A stretch of 64,000 nucleotides of DNA from Mycoplasmoides fastidiosum. GTDB lineage: Bacteria; Bacillota_I; Bacilli_A; Mycoplasmatales; Mycoplasmoidaceae. The notes below the pieces were generated by a model, which saw only the letters and a program-made list of their open reading frames with translations, made no database searches and had not been told where the DNA came from. The DNA lies in the NCBI RefSeq assembly GCF_024498275.1, contig NZ_CP101809.1, forward strand, positions 930,001-994,000, given 5' to 3'. The translations under genes were made by a program, and so were the position numbers. Below, piece after piece: positions 1-10,743 of this stretch (positions are counted from its first letter, which is position 1; each line of letters begins with the position of its first letter).

Positions 1-221
1 GATTGTGCGACCAGATCCATTAAATGGTTGAAGTAATTATCCCGTAAAACCATTTTATAAACTTGCTGTTGTAGTTCTTGTTCTGTAATTTTTGGATTAT
101 TATCCCGGATGCCTTTTTCCATTTGCCCTAAAACTGTGGGATGAACATTGAGTTCTCGAATCACAATAATTTTGCCTCATGGAATCGGTTGCTTGGATTT
201 AATTTTTGATTTCAATTCCAT
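1..221 (-). CDS. Unknown protein, N-terminal part (runs off the left edge)
   Basis: An open minus-strand frame of about 73 codons starts at ATG 221 and reaches the window edge without TAA or TAG; one TGA is read as Trp. The visible residues are charged and hydrophilic, beginning MELKSKIKSKQPIPWGKI, with no signal peptide or membrane segment. The start lies 6 bases after the stop of the coiled-coil gene upstream, so the two are probably cotranscribed and perhaps translationally coupled. I do not recognise the family. Confidence 0.6.
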
Positions 222-227
222 ATGGTT

Positions 228-2147
228 TTAGTTCCGATCTTTTAAACTTGCCAAAAAGGTTTTCAGGGTTTTTTGGTAATTAGTTTCTTCATTTTTTAAA
301 GTTACTAAACTTTGGTTAAACGTTTGTTTAATTGAAGAAACATCAACTGCTGGAATTGTGTTTAAGCGAATTAATTGTTCAAATTCAATTTCATCCCGCA
401 CTTTATATAGTTCACGGGTTTTTTCATTGAATTGAATTAAAGCTTTACCAATGTTGGTATATAGTTGGTGTTCAGGGGAAAAACCTTTCAATGATTCACC
501 AACGTGGTTTAAATATTCAGCACTTAGATTGATTAATAAATAATCATGCATTCAGCCCCGATCACCACCTTTTCAATTGTGGGTTCAAGGCGCACTTTCA
601 TAGTGAAATTTAGTTAAGAATTTGCGAATTTCAGAGTTAAATTCCAAATTAACATTAGTTCAATAATGTTCGTGTTGCTCTAAAATATTGGCTGCAACCC
701 CTTCAACATCAGTTTTTAGTTGCTCAATCGTTTTTTCAAAATCATTACGCAAGTATTCAATGTCTGATTTGATGAAATTATAACGATCATCAAATAATTC
801 AATTAATTTAGCTTTGCGTTCGTTGAAATCTTGGGTTAGTTTTTCAACGTTTTTGTTTTCTAAGAATTTCAGTTGAGCTAACTGCTCTTTTAATTTACGT
901 TTATCAAACACATAGTCCCGTTCAATCAACATTTCCATATTGTTAAAATCATCAGTTAATGGTTTAATACGGTTGGTAAATTTGTGTTTTAGTTGTTCGA
1001 TGCGAACCGCTAATTCTTTTCGGTTTAGTTCTAACAATAACTCAATTTCTTCAGAAGAAAGATAAGATTTATCATTAGAGTACATTTCTTCTTTTAGCAT
1101 CAATGATTGTTTTAGCTCAGCCACTTTTTCAATGTAGCATTTTTTCGCGTATTGAATTAGTTCGTTCAAATCATCGTTAGCTTTAGTTTGTTTTTTCAAC
1201 AACATGCGTTTATAGTGGTTAATCACATAAATCAGTTGTTTGAAATCTTTTTCTTGTTGCTCACGAATTTCTTGAACCATGCGATCAATTTGTTTTACGT
1301 CAAAATCGTAGAATTTATCAAAAGCAACTTTTAATCCTTGAGCATTAACTAGCTTGGATTCCATTTTGGCTTTTAAAAATTCTTGAAATTTAGCTAATTC
1401 AGCAGGTGGTAATTCAAAGTGTCGTAAAATTTCGTTAAATTCGTATTCGTTAGCTTCGTTTAATTGCAACAAATGCTCACGGTATTGGTTTAATTCTTGT
1501 TTTACATAAATTTTGTAATCTAAGAATAATTTTCCAACTTTGTATAAACACAACCGGTTTTCATAACCGATAATGGTGTTACGTAATTCTTTATTAATGT
1601 CAATCGCTTTTAAATAGTGGTTTCAAGCCACATCGCCTAAACGAGTTAGTTCTTCTTTAGATTCAGGAATTAACTCGGATGGATTAATTTTGCGCTTATT
1701 GTAATCAGATAGCAGGGTTTTAGTGCGTTCAATTTCTGCATAAGCAGTATCAACTTGAGCACGGTAACGGTTGATAACATATGCCAAACGACGTTTAATG
1801 AATTCCACATTTTCATCAATTGAATCTAATTTTTGGATTTCAGAACGCTGTTTTTTATAAATTTCAACTAGTTTGTTGCTACTATCAATAATTCTTGAGT
1901 ACAAGAAAGAACTCAGTTTAGATTTATTTAGATTTTCTTCGTACAGTTCAAAAAGTGCTTTAATCCGTTTGGATTGCTTTGGACGAGCCAAGTTAATATT
2001 GAATTTTTTAGCTAATTCAATACGCTCTTCTTCTTCCTTGCTCAGCCCTACATCATTTGGACTGTTTCACTTTTCATCCCGCATTAGAAAATCATTAGTT
2101 AAACTAATTTCTTTTTTCTTGCTGGAGGGTTTTCTTTTTTTTGCCAT
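228..2147 (-). CDS. Large coiled-coil protein, 639 aa, function unknown
   Basis: One continuous frame runs from ATG 2147 to TAA 228 when TGA is read as Trp (for example at 1623-1625, 660-662 and 552-554). The start was chosen because it is the first ATG after the intergenic region; the N-terminus MAKKRKPSSKKKE is lysine-rich. Most of residues 60-560 is Glu/Lys/Leu/Gln-rich with heptad-like spacing and almost no Pro or Gly, as expected of a long coiled coil. There is no signal peptide or membrane helix, so it is probably cytoplasmic. Mycoplasma coiled-coil proteins of this type often belong to the cytoskeleton or attachment organelle, but nothing here identifies a specific one; that role is only a guess. 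Confidence 0.8.
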
Positions 2148-2335
2148 TTTATACTTCACTACTAAGTTGTATTTCTAAGCGTAATTAAAGTTGTGTTTAC
2201 ATTGAAAAATAACATTTTCCACAACTTCTGGTTAATTATAGAATAAATAAGAAAATTTTTCTTAAAATTAAATTACATTTTTTTGTAAAATGATTTTTAA
2301 CAAACAAATTTACAGAATGAGTTTTTGCTTCTTTT
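2148..2335. promoter_or_regulatory. Divergent promoter region between the coiled-coil gene and the ATPase-like gene
   Basis: On the minus strand a perfect TATAAT lies at 2240-2235, upstream of the coiled-coil gene. On the plus strand TAAAAT lies at 2286-2291, upstream of the gene starting at 2336. Neither has a good -35 box, which is usual in mycoplasmas. Assignments rest on box match and position only. Confidence 0.45.
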
Positions 2336-3544
2336 ATGAAATCACCACATTTGAATTATGCTAAAATTTTATCCCTTAAAAAAGCCGTTATTATCAACGA
2401 CGATGCCCGATTAAACAAACGCTTTTTTGAACAAATTATTGACTTAGCACTTCAAAAAGACCCGTCCCAAACTATCATTTACTTTCCAGCTGAAAGCTGT
2501 GTAAAAGCTGGGCATAAACTTGATGTGATTTGAACCAATTTTTTAGAATTAATTCATTCTGATCTTTGTCAGCAAAATAATGTTTTATTTTTAATGGATG
2601 GGTTGGAATATTTCAGTAAAAAACAATACAACTTCAGTTTCAGTGACAACATCACTTTTTATGGCATTTGTTCTAATTTTTTACACTGGGAAAACCGAAA
2701 TCTATTTTTACAGTTAATTCCCAAATTTTATTGTGAATATAAGCTGAACTTAAGCTATTTATTAACCCAAAATCAAAATAAGTGAAACGATTACAACCAG
2801 TTAATTTATCATTACTGCTTAAATCTATATGAAGCTCATAATTTAGTCAAAATGGAAGAAGACTGAAATATCATCATCGAAAATTTAATCAGCCAAAAAA
2901 TTGGTTTTCTAGCTAATAAAAAAATTAGTTCGAATTTGTTGCGTACTATTATTCGCAAAATTGCCACAACTAGTTTTGGCGCATTTTCAATTGGCAAATT
3001 TTGTGATGAAAATGATTTACGGTATGAAAGTGTCATGCTCGCACTGAATTTTTTAATTGAAATTAAATTAGTCACCGAAATCCGTTACATCTTAAATAAC
3101 GATTTTCATTCCAAAAAACGCCAGTCCATGTACTTTTTGAACCATAATTTTTTGTATTTTTATTTCTGTCATTATTCCCAAATTAATATTCCAGTTGAAA
3201 ACATTGTGCTTTCACAAGTGATTAAGGATTTCAACCAATTTAACCAACATGCGCCCAACAGTTGTAGTTATCAAACCGGAAAAAGCGATAATGAAGCAAT
3301 TTTAAATTTTAAAATTGGGATTTTAAGTTTTCAAGTTGATTTAAACCAGGAAAACTACGCCAAAATTCAGTTAACTGATAACTTAATGCAAAAAATTTAT
3401 AACATTGAACACCATGAATTCCAATTCATGCCGATTAATCGCAAGCAATTTTTTAGCCAAAAAAAAATTAATATTATTTCTGCAGTTAATTCCGCCAAAA
3501 ATAATATTAATTTATTTGATTATTTGTCCAAAATTAATTTTTAG
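2336..3544 (+). CDS. Degenerate AAA_14/DUF4143-like ATPase, 402 aa
   Basis: The frame is ATG 2336 to TAG 3544, with TGA as Trp at 2531, 2783 and within 2840-2870. The segment IIYFPAES followed by NVLFLMDGLEYF resembles the strand around a Walker B motif. Residues about 200-270 (ISSNLLRTIIRKIATTS, then KFCDENDLRYESVMLALNFL, a loop, and MYFLNHNFLYFYF) resemble the winged-helix part of DUF4143 ATPases. No Walker A P-loop is visible near the N-terminus, so if it belongs to this family it may not hydrolyse ATP. It is the only plus-strand gene in this part of the window; its end overlaps the convergent neighbour by 11 bases. Family assignment is by eye and uncertain. Confidence 0.6.
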
Positions 3545-4262
3545 CGTGGTATCCAAAACAAACTTGATCTAAATCAATTGTTTCTCGTGAAGTTTCAAAA
3601 TCTAGCTCACAATAAGAACGACAACAAGCATTATCAACTCCTACCACATAACAATTGATTGCTGAAACTGTTTTGATTAAATCAATTTTTTTCGCAATCA
3701 CAATAATTTCATTTGGCCGGATTTTTTTGCTACTCATTCAGTCTAATAATTGTTGTTGATCCATTTTAATAACTTGGTTTTCAACAAAATTCAAACTTTT
3801 TAACTGTGGTTCAGCAAACGCCCGATGAATGAAGGGATAGTTTTTACCAATTTTTAGTTTAGTTCAGATTAAATTAGATAATTCTGAAAAATTTAGCACA
3901 TAACAAATGACATCAAACATTTTGTTTAAACGGCTTAATTCGCTTAATAAATGCGGATCTAAACAATCATCACTTAATTGTTCATTCAGAATTTGTAATA
4001 AAACTCGGTCATACAATTTTACCAATTCGACTGCTTTAACCGCTTTAATTTGCGGGTAATCAATGCGGCACTTTGCTGCAAAATCACTTCAAAAGATAAT
4101 TTTGTCACTGGAATTTTTGAGTTTCAACAAATTCTGCATCAACGCTTGGGAGATGGGAAAATTAGGATCAATTTGGGCAAAAGTTTGTTTTCAAGCAGCA
4201 GTACGGTAGTTTTTTAAGTGTGCAAAAACTTCATCAAATTGGATGACAAACGCTTTAAGCAT
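3534..4262 (-). CDS. Unknown protein, 242 aa
   Basis: Minus-strand frame from ATG 4262 to TAA 3534, with several TGA Trp codons. A GAGAAA stretch a few bases before the ATG may serve as ribosome site. The protein starts MLKAFVIQFDEVFAHLKNY and ends in a cysteine-bearing tail (VDNACCRSYCELDFETS, residues about 207-223) whose spacing could suit metal binding but matches no motif I know. There is no signal peptide. It converges on the ATPase-like gene and sits just downstream of the DUF31 lipoproteins, about 90 bases from the stop of the nearer one. Confidence 0.6.
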
Positions 4263-4351
4263 ATTTTCTCGTGATTTTTAAAAATTAAATTGTAATCTAG
4301 CAATCAAAGTGGGATTAGCCCAAAAAATTGGTCTATTAATTAGGAATGAGG

Positions 4352-5821
4352 TTAGCAAAAAGTTGGTAACCGTAATTTTGCATCATTGGTTTTTTGGTTC
4401 ATAATCCAGTTGCAAAAAGAATGACTACCGGCATTTTCAGGGTCTTTACCAATTAAATCATAAGTGTCTGGTTCTATGAATTTAGTAATTCTACCATAAG
4501 AATTAGTAACTGTAATGTCTCCGGATTGAAACTGACCAATTTGACTGGAAGCTACTCCTCAATAAATGCCATTTAAGCTCACTTGTTTTTCCTTCGGGTC
4601 AAAATGAACAAAAATTGACCCTGATGCACCTGCTTGAAGGTTAAGTTGGCGAATATTATAGTCACTAACTGGACCATAAAAATAACGTTGGCCTTTATGA
4701 AACAGAAAAAATTCGTCATTTTGGTAGTTTCGGGTTAAAAATGGGGGGAAATAATTATTTCTGATGTCATCAATCGCCTCACTAATTCTCTGGTGAACAA
4801 TTTCGATGTTTACCATCCCCACTCCATAAGCATCATCAGTACCAGAATTTGCTTCAATAGCAGCAGGATATCCTAAAAGATAACCACCAGTATCAGTAAC
4901 ACTATCAAAAAGAACATCACTATTTTGCACTTGTCTTACAAAAAGTTCTTTATAGCGTAATCAATCTAAAGAGTTATCAGTGAAGTGACCGGTTCCGAAT
5001 TGGCGATCAAATAAATTCCCAAAATCTAAATTCAAAATTGCTAAATCTGCAGCAAATCCAGCTTTCACACCTAAACCATTGTCAAATCGGGTTTGGGATG
5101 TTTCTGAATTATCAGAGAAACGGGTAAAATAGGCATTATCATCACGATAATCAAGAATTTTATAATTTTTAACCCGTAAATCAGTTGCTGTTCAAGCTAT
5201 TGTATTGGAAGCAGTTGGATTTTTAAAATCTAAAAATCGTCTTTGAATTGCGGGAAAACTAATTTTATCTTGATCAAATAACTGCTCTGGGGTTGGTGGG
5301 TTTGCTAAATTGAAATAGGGATTAAAATGAAATCGGGCTCCTGAAATTAACGAAAAATTGTTACTTAAAAAGTTTTGGGCCACATGTAAATTAGTAGCTA
5401 CATAAAAATGATAATCTTGGGGGTCATCACTCACTTTAGCAAGAATTGTACCAGTTCCTGAATACAGAGTGGTAGTTGCTGTATCATTTGTTTGGCGAAA
5501 CACTTGCAAACTAATTACCCGAGATCTGAAAAAATCAAACAAAGCAGTTTGTTCAGAAGTATATTCAGGAATTTTAAAATTGGCTTCTTGAGGATTGCGG
5601 TGGTTATTGGTGTGATTCGGACTGTTTTGTAAATAGGTTAGAATTGGATAACTTGTTGATTCATAAGCTGGATTAAATTGCAATAAATCAGCAGAATTAT
5701 CATAACCCCGTCAAAATAAGGGTGAATTGTTACCTGATAAATAACTGCAAGCATTCACACCGATAATGCTAGCTACAGGTAATAATAGTTGCAGTTTACG
5801 AAAAAATCGAAAGAAAAACAT
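4352..5821 (-). CDS. DUF31 family serine-protease-like lipoprotein, 489 aa
   Basis: The protein begins MFFFRFFRKLQLLLPVA and has a lipobox GVNAC with the lipidated cysteine at residue 25, so it should be anchored outside the membrane. A trypsin-like triad can be read in order: His in ATNLHVAQNFL, Asp in AADLAILNLDF, and Ser in QAGASGSIFVHF. It also has the YWGVAS and YDLIGKDP segments shared with the next gene. DUF31 contains the mycoplasma immunoglobulin protease MIP, so a secreted-protein or antibody protease is plausible; the substrate is inferred. An AGGA ribosome site precedes ATG 5821. It is the downstream member of a tandem pair; no partner with an antibody-binding (MIB) look is seen. 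TGA is read as Trp in several places. Confidence 0.85.
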
Positions 5822-5904
5822 AAGCTAATCCTGCTTTCGTGATCAAAATTGGTTCAACTAATTAGGATCGTTGATTTAATTGCTATTTTATTGATTAAAC
5901 GAAA

Positions 5905-5952
5905 ATAATTAACAAAAAACTGATGAACCAACCACCAGTTTTTTGTTAATTC
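5905..5952 (-). terminator. Terminator after the upstream DUF31 gene
   Basis: A symmetric hairpin: AATTAACAAAAAACTG and CAGTTTTTTGTTAATT flank a 13-base loop, 20-25 bases past the stop at 5974. The run of T in the second arm suits termination on the minus strand and separates the two protease genes. Confidence 0.6.
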
Positions 5953-5973
5953 TCCAATTGAAATTCATTGTTT

Positions 5974-7362
5974 CTAACAATAGTTTAATTTGCGAGCTCC
6001 GGGTTGGGTTGCAATATAATCACATAAACTATTATTAGAAACAGGGGTTGATGCAGTGACAGAACCTGTGGTTTTGGTGATACCAATTAAATCATACCGG
6101 TTCGGAACCACAAATCGGGAGATTCGGCCTTCAAAATTGGTGGGAGAAGTTTCACTTTCTAGCCCGCCCCAGTAAATCCCGTTAATGCTGAACCGCTGGT
6201 TTGCGGGTTTATCAGGTTGATAACCAATTAAAGCTGTTCCCGAAGAACCTGCACCAATATTCAAGCCTTGAACCCCATATTCAGAAACTGGAGAAGCAAA
6301 ACGTTGGATTCTAGTTGGATCAATTTGTACATCTAACAGTGAATCAGTGTAAATTTCATCAATGTTGCGACTGGGAGTTAATAAAATCCGGTTTCGGGGT
6401 TGAATTTCAGGATTTAATTGAATGTTAATAATACTGGTGGAATTAGCAACCCAACGGGAATGACGTACTGATGGATATCCACTTAAAAACCCCGCAGAAT
6501 TATCTGCAGAACCGAAAGGAGTATCTGCTTGGGCAATGGCAACGGTTTCACTAACGTATTCAATATAACGTTTTAATAAGACATCATTAGTACGGCTGGC
6601 ATACCGGTAAGCAGGGGCTAAATTAATTTCAATAACTGCTGCATCAGCTGAAAAATTAACCCCTTCATAACTGGATTGTAATCCCTGTTTAGTTCGAATG
6701 GTATCAGCTGTAAACGGAGCAGTTGCATAGTCAAAATCTTGAATGCTAAAGTTGTTCGCATTCCAGTGAAAAGTGCGTGAATCAACTCCAATTGGCGCAT
6801 AATCACTATCAATATCGGTGCTGAAATTCAGTAGGGAATTACCACTGCGCCCTGATAATTCTTTTTCGGTTGGTAAACTGCCATTAATTAAATATTGTTT
6901 AAAAAACGGACTATAACCAAAGCCGAATGATTCAGAACGAATATTCCAGTTCACACCCAATTGGTTTCAGAAATTATTAGCTACATGGACATTAGTTAAA
7001 ACATAAAAAGCTAAATCCCGTCCTTCAGTTGTCGCTTGGTTAGCCGCACCAATAATTCAACCGGTTCCAAAAACCACTGAAGCCTCACGGGGATTATTCC
7101 GGTTCTGCCGGGTGGCGGTAATGGAAATAGCCCGAGAATTAATGTATTTAAAAAGGTCAAGGTTTTGGTCATTAAATTCGGGTAACTTAAACTGTAATTC
7201 TGAAGCAAACCCGCTTAAAATGCGACCTTGGGCATCAGTTCAAGCATTATCTGGATCAATGCGGGGTGGGGGTAAAACCCGTTGTTCAAATAAAGCACAA
7301 CCAGATAAACCCACGGGAATAATTCCGAAAATAATGGCGCTAATTTTTTTTCAAATTTGCAT
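5974..7362 (-). CDS. DUF31 family serine-protease-like lipoprotein, 462 aa
   Basis: A paralogue of the neighbouring protease. ATG 7362 follows a clear GAGG ribosome site. The signal peptide MQIWKKISAIIFGIIPVG ends in lipobox LSGC with Cys22. The triad candidates are His in LTNVHVANNFW (about residue 125), Asp in SADAAVIEINL, and Ser in NIGAGSSGTALIGY. The C-terminal part has YWGGLESE and NRYDLIGITK and ends in a cysteine, as does the paralogue. All three triad residues are present, so I expect an active surface protease, though the substrate is unknown. The two genes are in the same direction but separated by a terminator, so they can be expressed separately. Confidence 0.88.
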
Positions 7363-7433
7363 TTTTACCTCAATTCTGGCCCGAATTAATTTGTCATAAT
7401 TAATTCAGTCAACCGAACTATTCAAGTTGGGAT

Positions 7434-8153
7434 TTAACTTAATAGTTTATAACCAATATTTAATCCTAATTGCACCATGTTAGAAAAACCGGTTTGGCGT
7501 TCTTGGGCTGACATGGATTCATGAGTAACTAACGAATCAGAAACCGTTAATAAACACAAGGCCTTTTTGTTTAACCGTAAGGCATTGGCATAAAGCGCAA
7601 ATGCTTCCATTTCCACCACTTGAGCCCCAGTACGAGCAGCGGTTTGTTGATAAGTTTCTACCCCATAAAAAACATCAGAAGCATAACAGCGGGTTTGATG
7701 GGCTTGTAAGTTTAGTTCAGCTGCAGTTTGGTTAGCCAAATTAACTAGGGATGGATCGGCTTTTAATACACCTTGATCAGTTGGAATATTGGTTAGTTGG
7801 GCGTAGTTGCTGTCACCAAAAGTTTCAGCTCCGATCACCACATCTTTAACGTGTAAATCAGGATCCAAGCTACCACATGAACCAATTCGGATGATGACAT
7901 CAACATCATACATTTCGGGATTAAACAGTTCAAAACTATAAATCCCAATTGAAGGATTACCCATACCATGAGCCATAACACTAATTCGTTTGCCCTGGTA
8001 TTCACCAGTAAACCCTAGCATCCCCCGAACCGAATTAACTTGCACCGCATTAGTTAAAAAATTTTCAGCAATCCATTTTGCTCGCAACGGGTCTCCGGGC
8101 ATAAGTACAACTTTAGCAAAATCAGTTTTTTTAGCATTAATGTGAGGTGTCAT
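7434..8153 (-). CDS. deoD: Purine nucleoside phosphorylase
   Basis: At 239 residues this matches the usual length of the hexameric DeoD enzyme, which splits purine (deoxy)nucleosides with phosphate to give free base and (deoxy)ribose-1-phosphate in purine salvage. Family landmarks are MPGDPLRAKWIAENFL near the start, MAHGMGNPSIGIYSFEL, IIRIGSCGSLDPDLHVKDVV, and the C-terminal VVEMEAFALYANA and LLTVSDSLVTHE, where the Glu and Asp that contact the nucleoside lie. An AAGGAT ribosome site stands before ATG 8153. It lies downstream of acpS behind a terminator and upstream of the DUF31 genes. Salvage is expected in mycoplasmas, which do not make purines themselves. Confidence 0.97.
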   Translation of the reverse strand: MTPHINAKKTDFAKVVLMPGDPLRAKWIAENFLTNAVQVNSVRGMLGFTGEYQGKRISVMAHGMGNPSIGIYSFELFNPEMYDVDVIIRIGSCGSLDPDLHVKDVVIGAETFGDSNYAQLTNIPTDQGVLKADPSLVNLANQTAAELNLQAHQTRCYASDVFYGVETYQQTAARTGAQVVEMEAFALYANALRLNKKALCLLTVSDSLVTHESMSAQERQTGFSNMVQLGLNIGYKLLS

Positions 8154-8203
8154 ATTATTGATCCTTTTTTGATTTGATAAATTGAATTAAAGGTGATTAA
8201 ATA

Positions 8204-8240
8204 AAAATTAATCATTAAATGATGAACATTTAATGATTAA
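8204..8240 (-). terminator. Terminator of the gpmI-divIVA-acpS run
   Basis: A perfect 14-bp stem (arms 8208-8221 and 8227-8240, loop of 5) overlaps the acpS stop codon at 8237-8239. On the minus strand it is followed by a T-rich stretch, the form of an intrinsic terminator. It separates acpS from deoD. Confidence 0.8.
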
Positions 8241-8818
8241 CCAACCCGGCCAAATTTTAAACTGGGAATAATCGGTGTTTCAGGTTTTTTAGGCTGAATG
8301 TCTTCCAACTTCTCTAAAACCGAATCCAATTTTGCTTTCAATAAATTAGCAATTGGATCATAATGTACTTGACTTTGACAAGCAGCTGATAATTCTAAGC
8401 GTTGTTGTTCGGCTTGACTAAAACAAGTTAATGGGTGGGACGATGCGGGTGTTGGTTGTTTTTCTTTTTTCATTAAAACACACGCTGCAGCACAATGACC
8501 TTCCGAATAGGTCAAACTTAAAAATCCTTCAACATCCATATGTTGGGGTTGATAAGCCAAATGACCATTGGGCAACCGGGAAATTTCAATTTGGTCTAAA
8601 TACAAATCTTTTTGTTGTAATGCTTTATATACCGCTTCTTTAGCACACCAGTGTGAAGTTAGAAACCGCACCCGACTTGGTTGACTAGTAATTTTTTGAT
8701 AATCGGCGTATTCGCGTTCGGTTAAAAAGCGTTTGATTAAATAATCATTGATTTTTGATACCCGGCTATCGAAGCGATCAAGTGGTTCTAAATCAATTCC
8801 AAAACCAATAATTTTCAT
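8237..8818 (-). CDS. acpS: Holo-[acyl-carrier-protein] synthase with a C-terminal extension, 193 aa
   Basis: AcpS moves phosphopantetheine from CoA to a serine of acyl carrier protein. The two signature regions are present: GFGIDLEPLDRF at residues 5-16 (metal-binding Asp) and SHWCAKEAVYKAL near residues 55-67 (catalytic Glu/Lys). The family core, ending near CAAACVLMKKEK, is about 118 residues; here about 75 more follow (PTPASSHPLTCF to SLKFGRVG), proline-rich and partly helical, of unknown role. No frameshift or second start explains the extension. The gene lies 22 bases after the DivIVA-like gene, so the two are probably cotranscribed. Confidence 0.93.
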   Translation of the reverse strand: MKIIGFGIDLEPLDRFDSRVSKINDYLIKRFLTEREYADYQKITSQPSRVRFLTSHWCAKEAVYKALQQKDLYLDQIEISRLPNGHLAYQPQHMDVEGFLSLTYSEGHCAAACVLMKKEKQPTPASSHPLTCFSQAEQQRLELSAACQSQVHYDPIANLLKAKLDSVLEKLEDIQPKKPETPIIPSLKFGRVG

Positions 8819-8840
8819 AACTAATTACCTTTTTTTATCC

Positions 8841-9173
8841 CTAATTTGAATCAGAAAGTTTTTTTGAATGGTAGTTCAACCGGTGGGTATCGCTGGTGGC
8901 TTCTAAAGCAAGGTTTTTATTCTCTAAATCCCGAACTCGTTCTTCTAATTCCCGATTAATTTGCTGCAACTGTTGATTCTCAGTTTGAATCGTTCTAATT
9001 TTACTCCGACTATTTTCTAATTCATTATAAATTAGGGTTAACTGTTTAACCACATCATCTAAAAAAAGATCAACGTTCTCAGCATTATAACCGCCTTTAT
9101 TAGTTAAACACGGTTTAAATTTCTTATCAGTAATCAGATTAATTAGGGGATAATTACTTGTTTTTTTCGACAT
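8841..9173 (-). CDS. DivIVA/GpsB-like coiled-coil protein, 110 aa
   Basis: The segment NKGGYNAENVDLFLDDVVKQ at residues 26-45 matches the membrane-binding/turn region of the DivIVA domain (GY, then E/D, V, D, FL, then D). It is followed by a coiled coil (ELENSRSKIRTIQTENQQ onwards) and a short tail. DivIVA and GpsB proteins act at cell poles and division sites in Gram-positive bacteria; at 110 residues this is nearer GpsB in size. Which of the two it represents cannot be decided here. It sits 13 bases after gpmI and 22 before acpS. Confidence 0.8.
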   Translation of the reverse strand: MSKKTSNYPLINLITDKKFKPCLTNKGGYNAENVDLFLDDVVKQLTLIYNELENSRSKIRTIQTENQQLQQINRELEERVRDLENKNLALEATSDTHRLNYHSKKLSDSN

Positions 9174-9186
9174 TTGAGATATTTTA

Positions 9187-10725
9187 CTACGGAAGACGAC
9201 GAGATTTAATTAAAGTTGACCGAGTCATTGCTTCTGGTTGGGGGATTCCCAAATAATCTAAAATGGTGGGAGCAATGTCGCCTAAAATACCATCAGTTCT
9301 TAAGCTAACACTCGAGTCTGTCACAATTAATGGAACTGGATTAGTAGTGTGACTGGTTGCTGGTTTATTAAATTCATCTAATTTAACTTCAGCGTTCCCG
9401 TGATCAGCAATAATAATCATCACTCCGCCTAAAGAACTAACTGCTTTTTCTAAAACCCCAATTTGGTGATCGACAGTTTCCACTGCTTTAATTGTGGCCG
9501 TAATCACTCCAGTATGACCTACCATATCGGGATTAGCATAATTTAAAATCACCACGTCATGTTGGGCTAATTCGGGTAAAAGTTTTTCAGTAATTTCTTT
9601 AGCAGACATTTCTGGTTGTAAATCATAAGTGGCTACTTTAGGAGAGGGTACTAAAATGCGTTTAGTATCCTGATACTCCACTTCTCGTCCCCCATCAAAA
9701 AAGAAGGTTACATGGGGATATTTTTCGGTTTCAGCAATGCGTATCTGGGATTTGTTGTGTCTAGCTAAAATTGCACCTAAAGTATCTTCAATGGCAAATG
9801 GGGGATAAATGACTTCATCAATAATGATTTTTTCATAAGTCATTAAAGTTGCTAAGAAAATATTTTTAACTTGAAAAGCTGGTACATAATCATACAACTG
9901 ATCAGATCCACGTAATAAATGACTTAATTGTCGAGCCCGGTCGGGACGGAAATTAAAGAAGAAAACGACATCATTATCCTGAATCATTTTTTGATCAAAA
10001 TCAGTAGCTAAAGCTGGTTTAATGAATTCATCAGTAATACCTTCAGCATGTTGTGCTTTTAAATAACTTAATGGCTCTTGATATCGCTGATCACATTGGT
10101 TTTGGGTTAAAGCATCATAGACTAATGCAGTGCGTTCCCAGCGACGGTCCCGATCCATTGCATAATAACGTCCAGAAATTAAGCCCCAACTACCATTAGT
10201 TGCTTTTAATTTTTGGTCAATAGTCACAAAATCAGTTAATGCTGCATCAGGAGAAACATCCCGACCATCAGTAAATGCGTGTAAAACATATGGCACTTCA
10301 TTAGCTTGAGCAGCATCCATAAAGGCCATTAAATGATCTGTATGTGAATGCACTCCCCCCGCAGAAACTAAACCCATAACATGTAATTTAGATTTGCGTT
10401 TTTTCACTTCAGCAAAAATGCGGGCAAATTCAGGTTTAGAAACAAAAACACCATCAGCAATATCTTTATTAATTAAAGATAAACCAGTATAAACAATTCG
10501 TCCTGCTCCTAAGTTCATGTGACCCACTTCACTGTTGCCCATTTGGCCTTCAGGTAAACCAACAGCGGTTCCTGAAGCTAATAAAGTAGCGTGTGGGTAT
10601 TTATTTCATAGTGCATCATAATTCGGGGTGCTTGCTAAAGCAACAGCGTTTCCTGGATTTAAATCAGTTAAACCCCAACCATCCATGATACATAAGACGA
10701 TTGGTTTTTTGTGTTGAGATTTCAA
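9187..10725 (-). CDS. gpmI: 2,3-bisphosphoglycerate-independent phosphoglycerate mutase, 512 aa
   Basis: This manganese enzyme interconverts 3- and 2-phosphoglycerate in glycolysis. Landmarks are CIMDGWGL at the start (metal-binding Asp), QMGNSEVGHMNLGAGR with the catalytic Ser, VHSHTDHL, HAFTDGRDVSP, FFNFRPDRARQL, and the late metal site NYANPDMVGHTG and IADHGNAE. Length is normal. No ATG lies at the expected N-terminus; the frame opens with TTG at 10725, about 11 bases after an AAAGGA ribosome site, with ATT at 10728 as an alternative. A 19-bp hairpin lies just upstream. The neighbours tpiA and gpmI are both glycolytic. Confidence 0.96.
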
Positions 10726-10743
10726 AATAAAAATGTTCCTTTC

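Noticed and set aside
228-2178. Separate short genes within the coiled-coil region and the plus-strand frame 1873-2178
   Set aside because: The breaks are TGA codons in one continuous frame; the plus-strand frame is the shadow of that gene.
7112-8643. Plus-strand open frames 7112-7399 and 8431-8643
   Set aside because: They overlap the well-supported DUF31 and acpS genes in antisense and have no family features.
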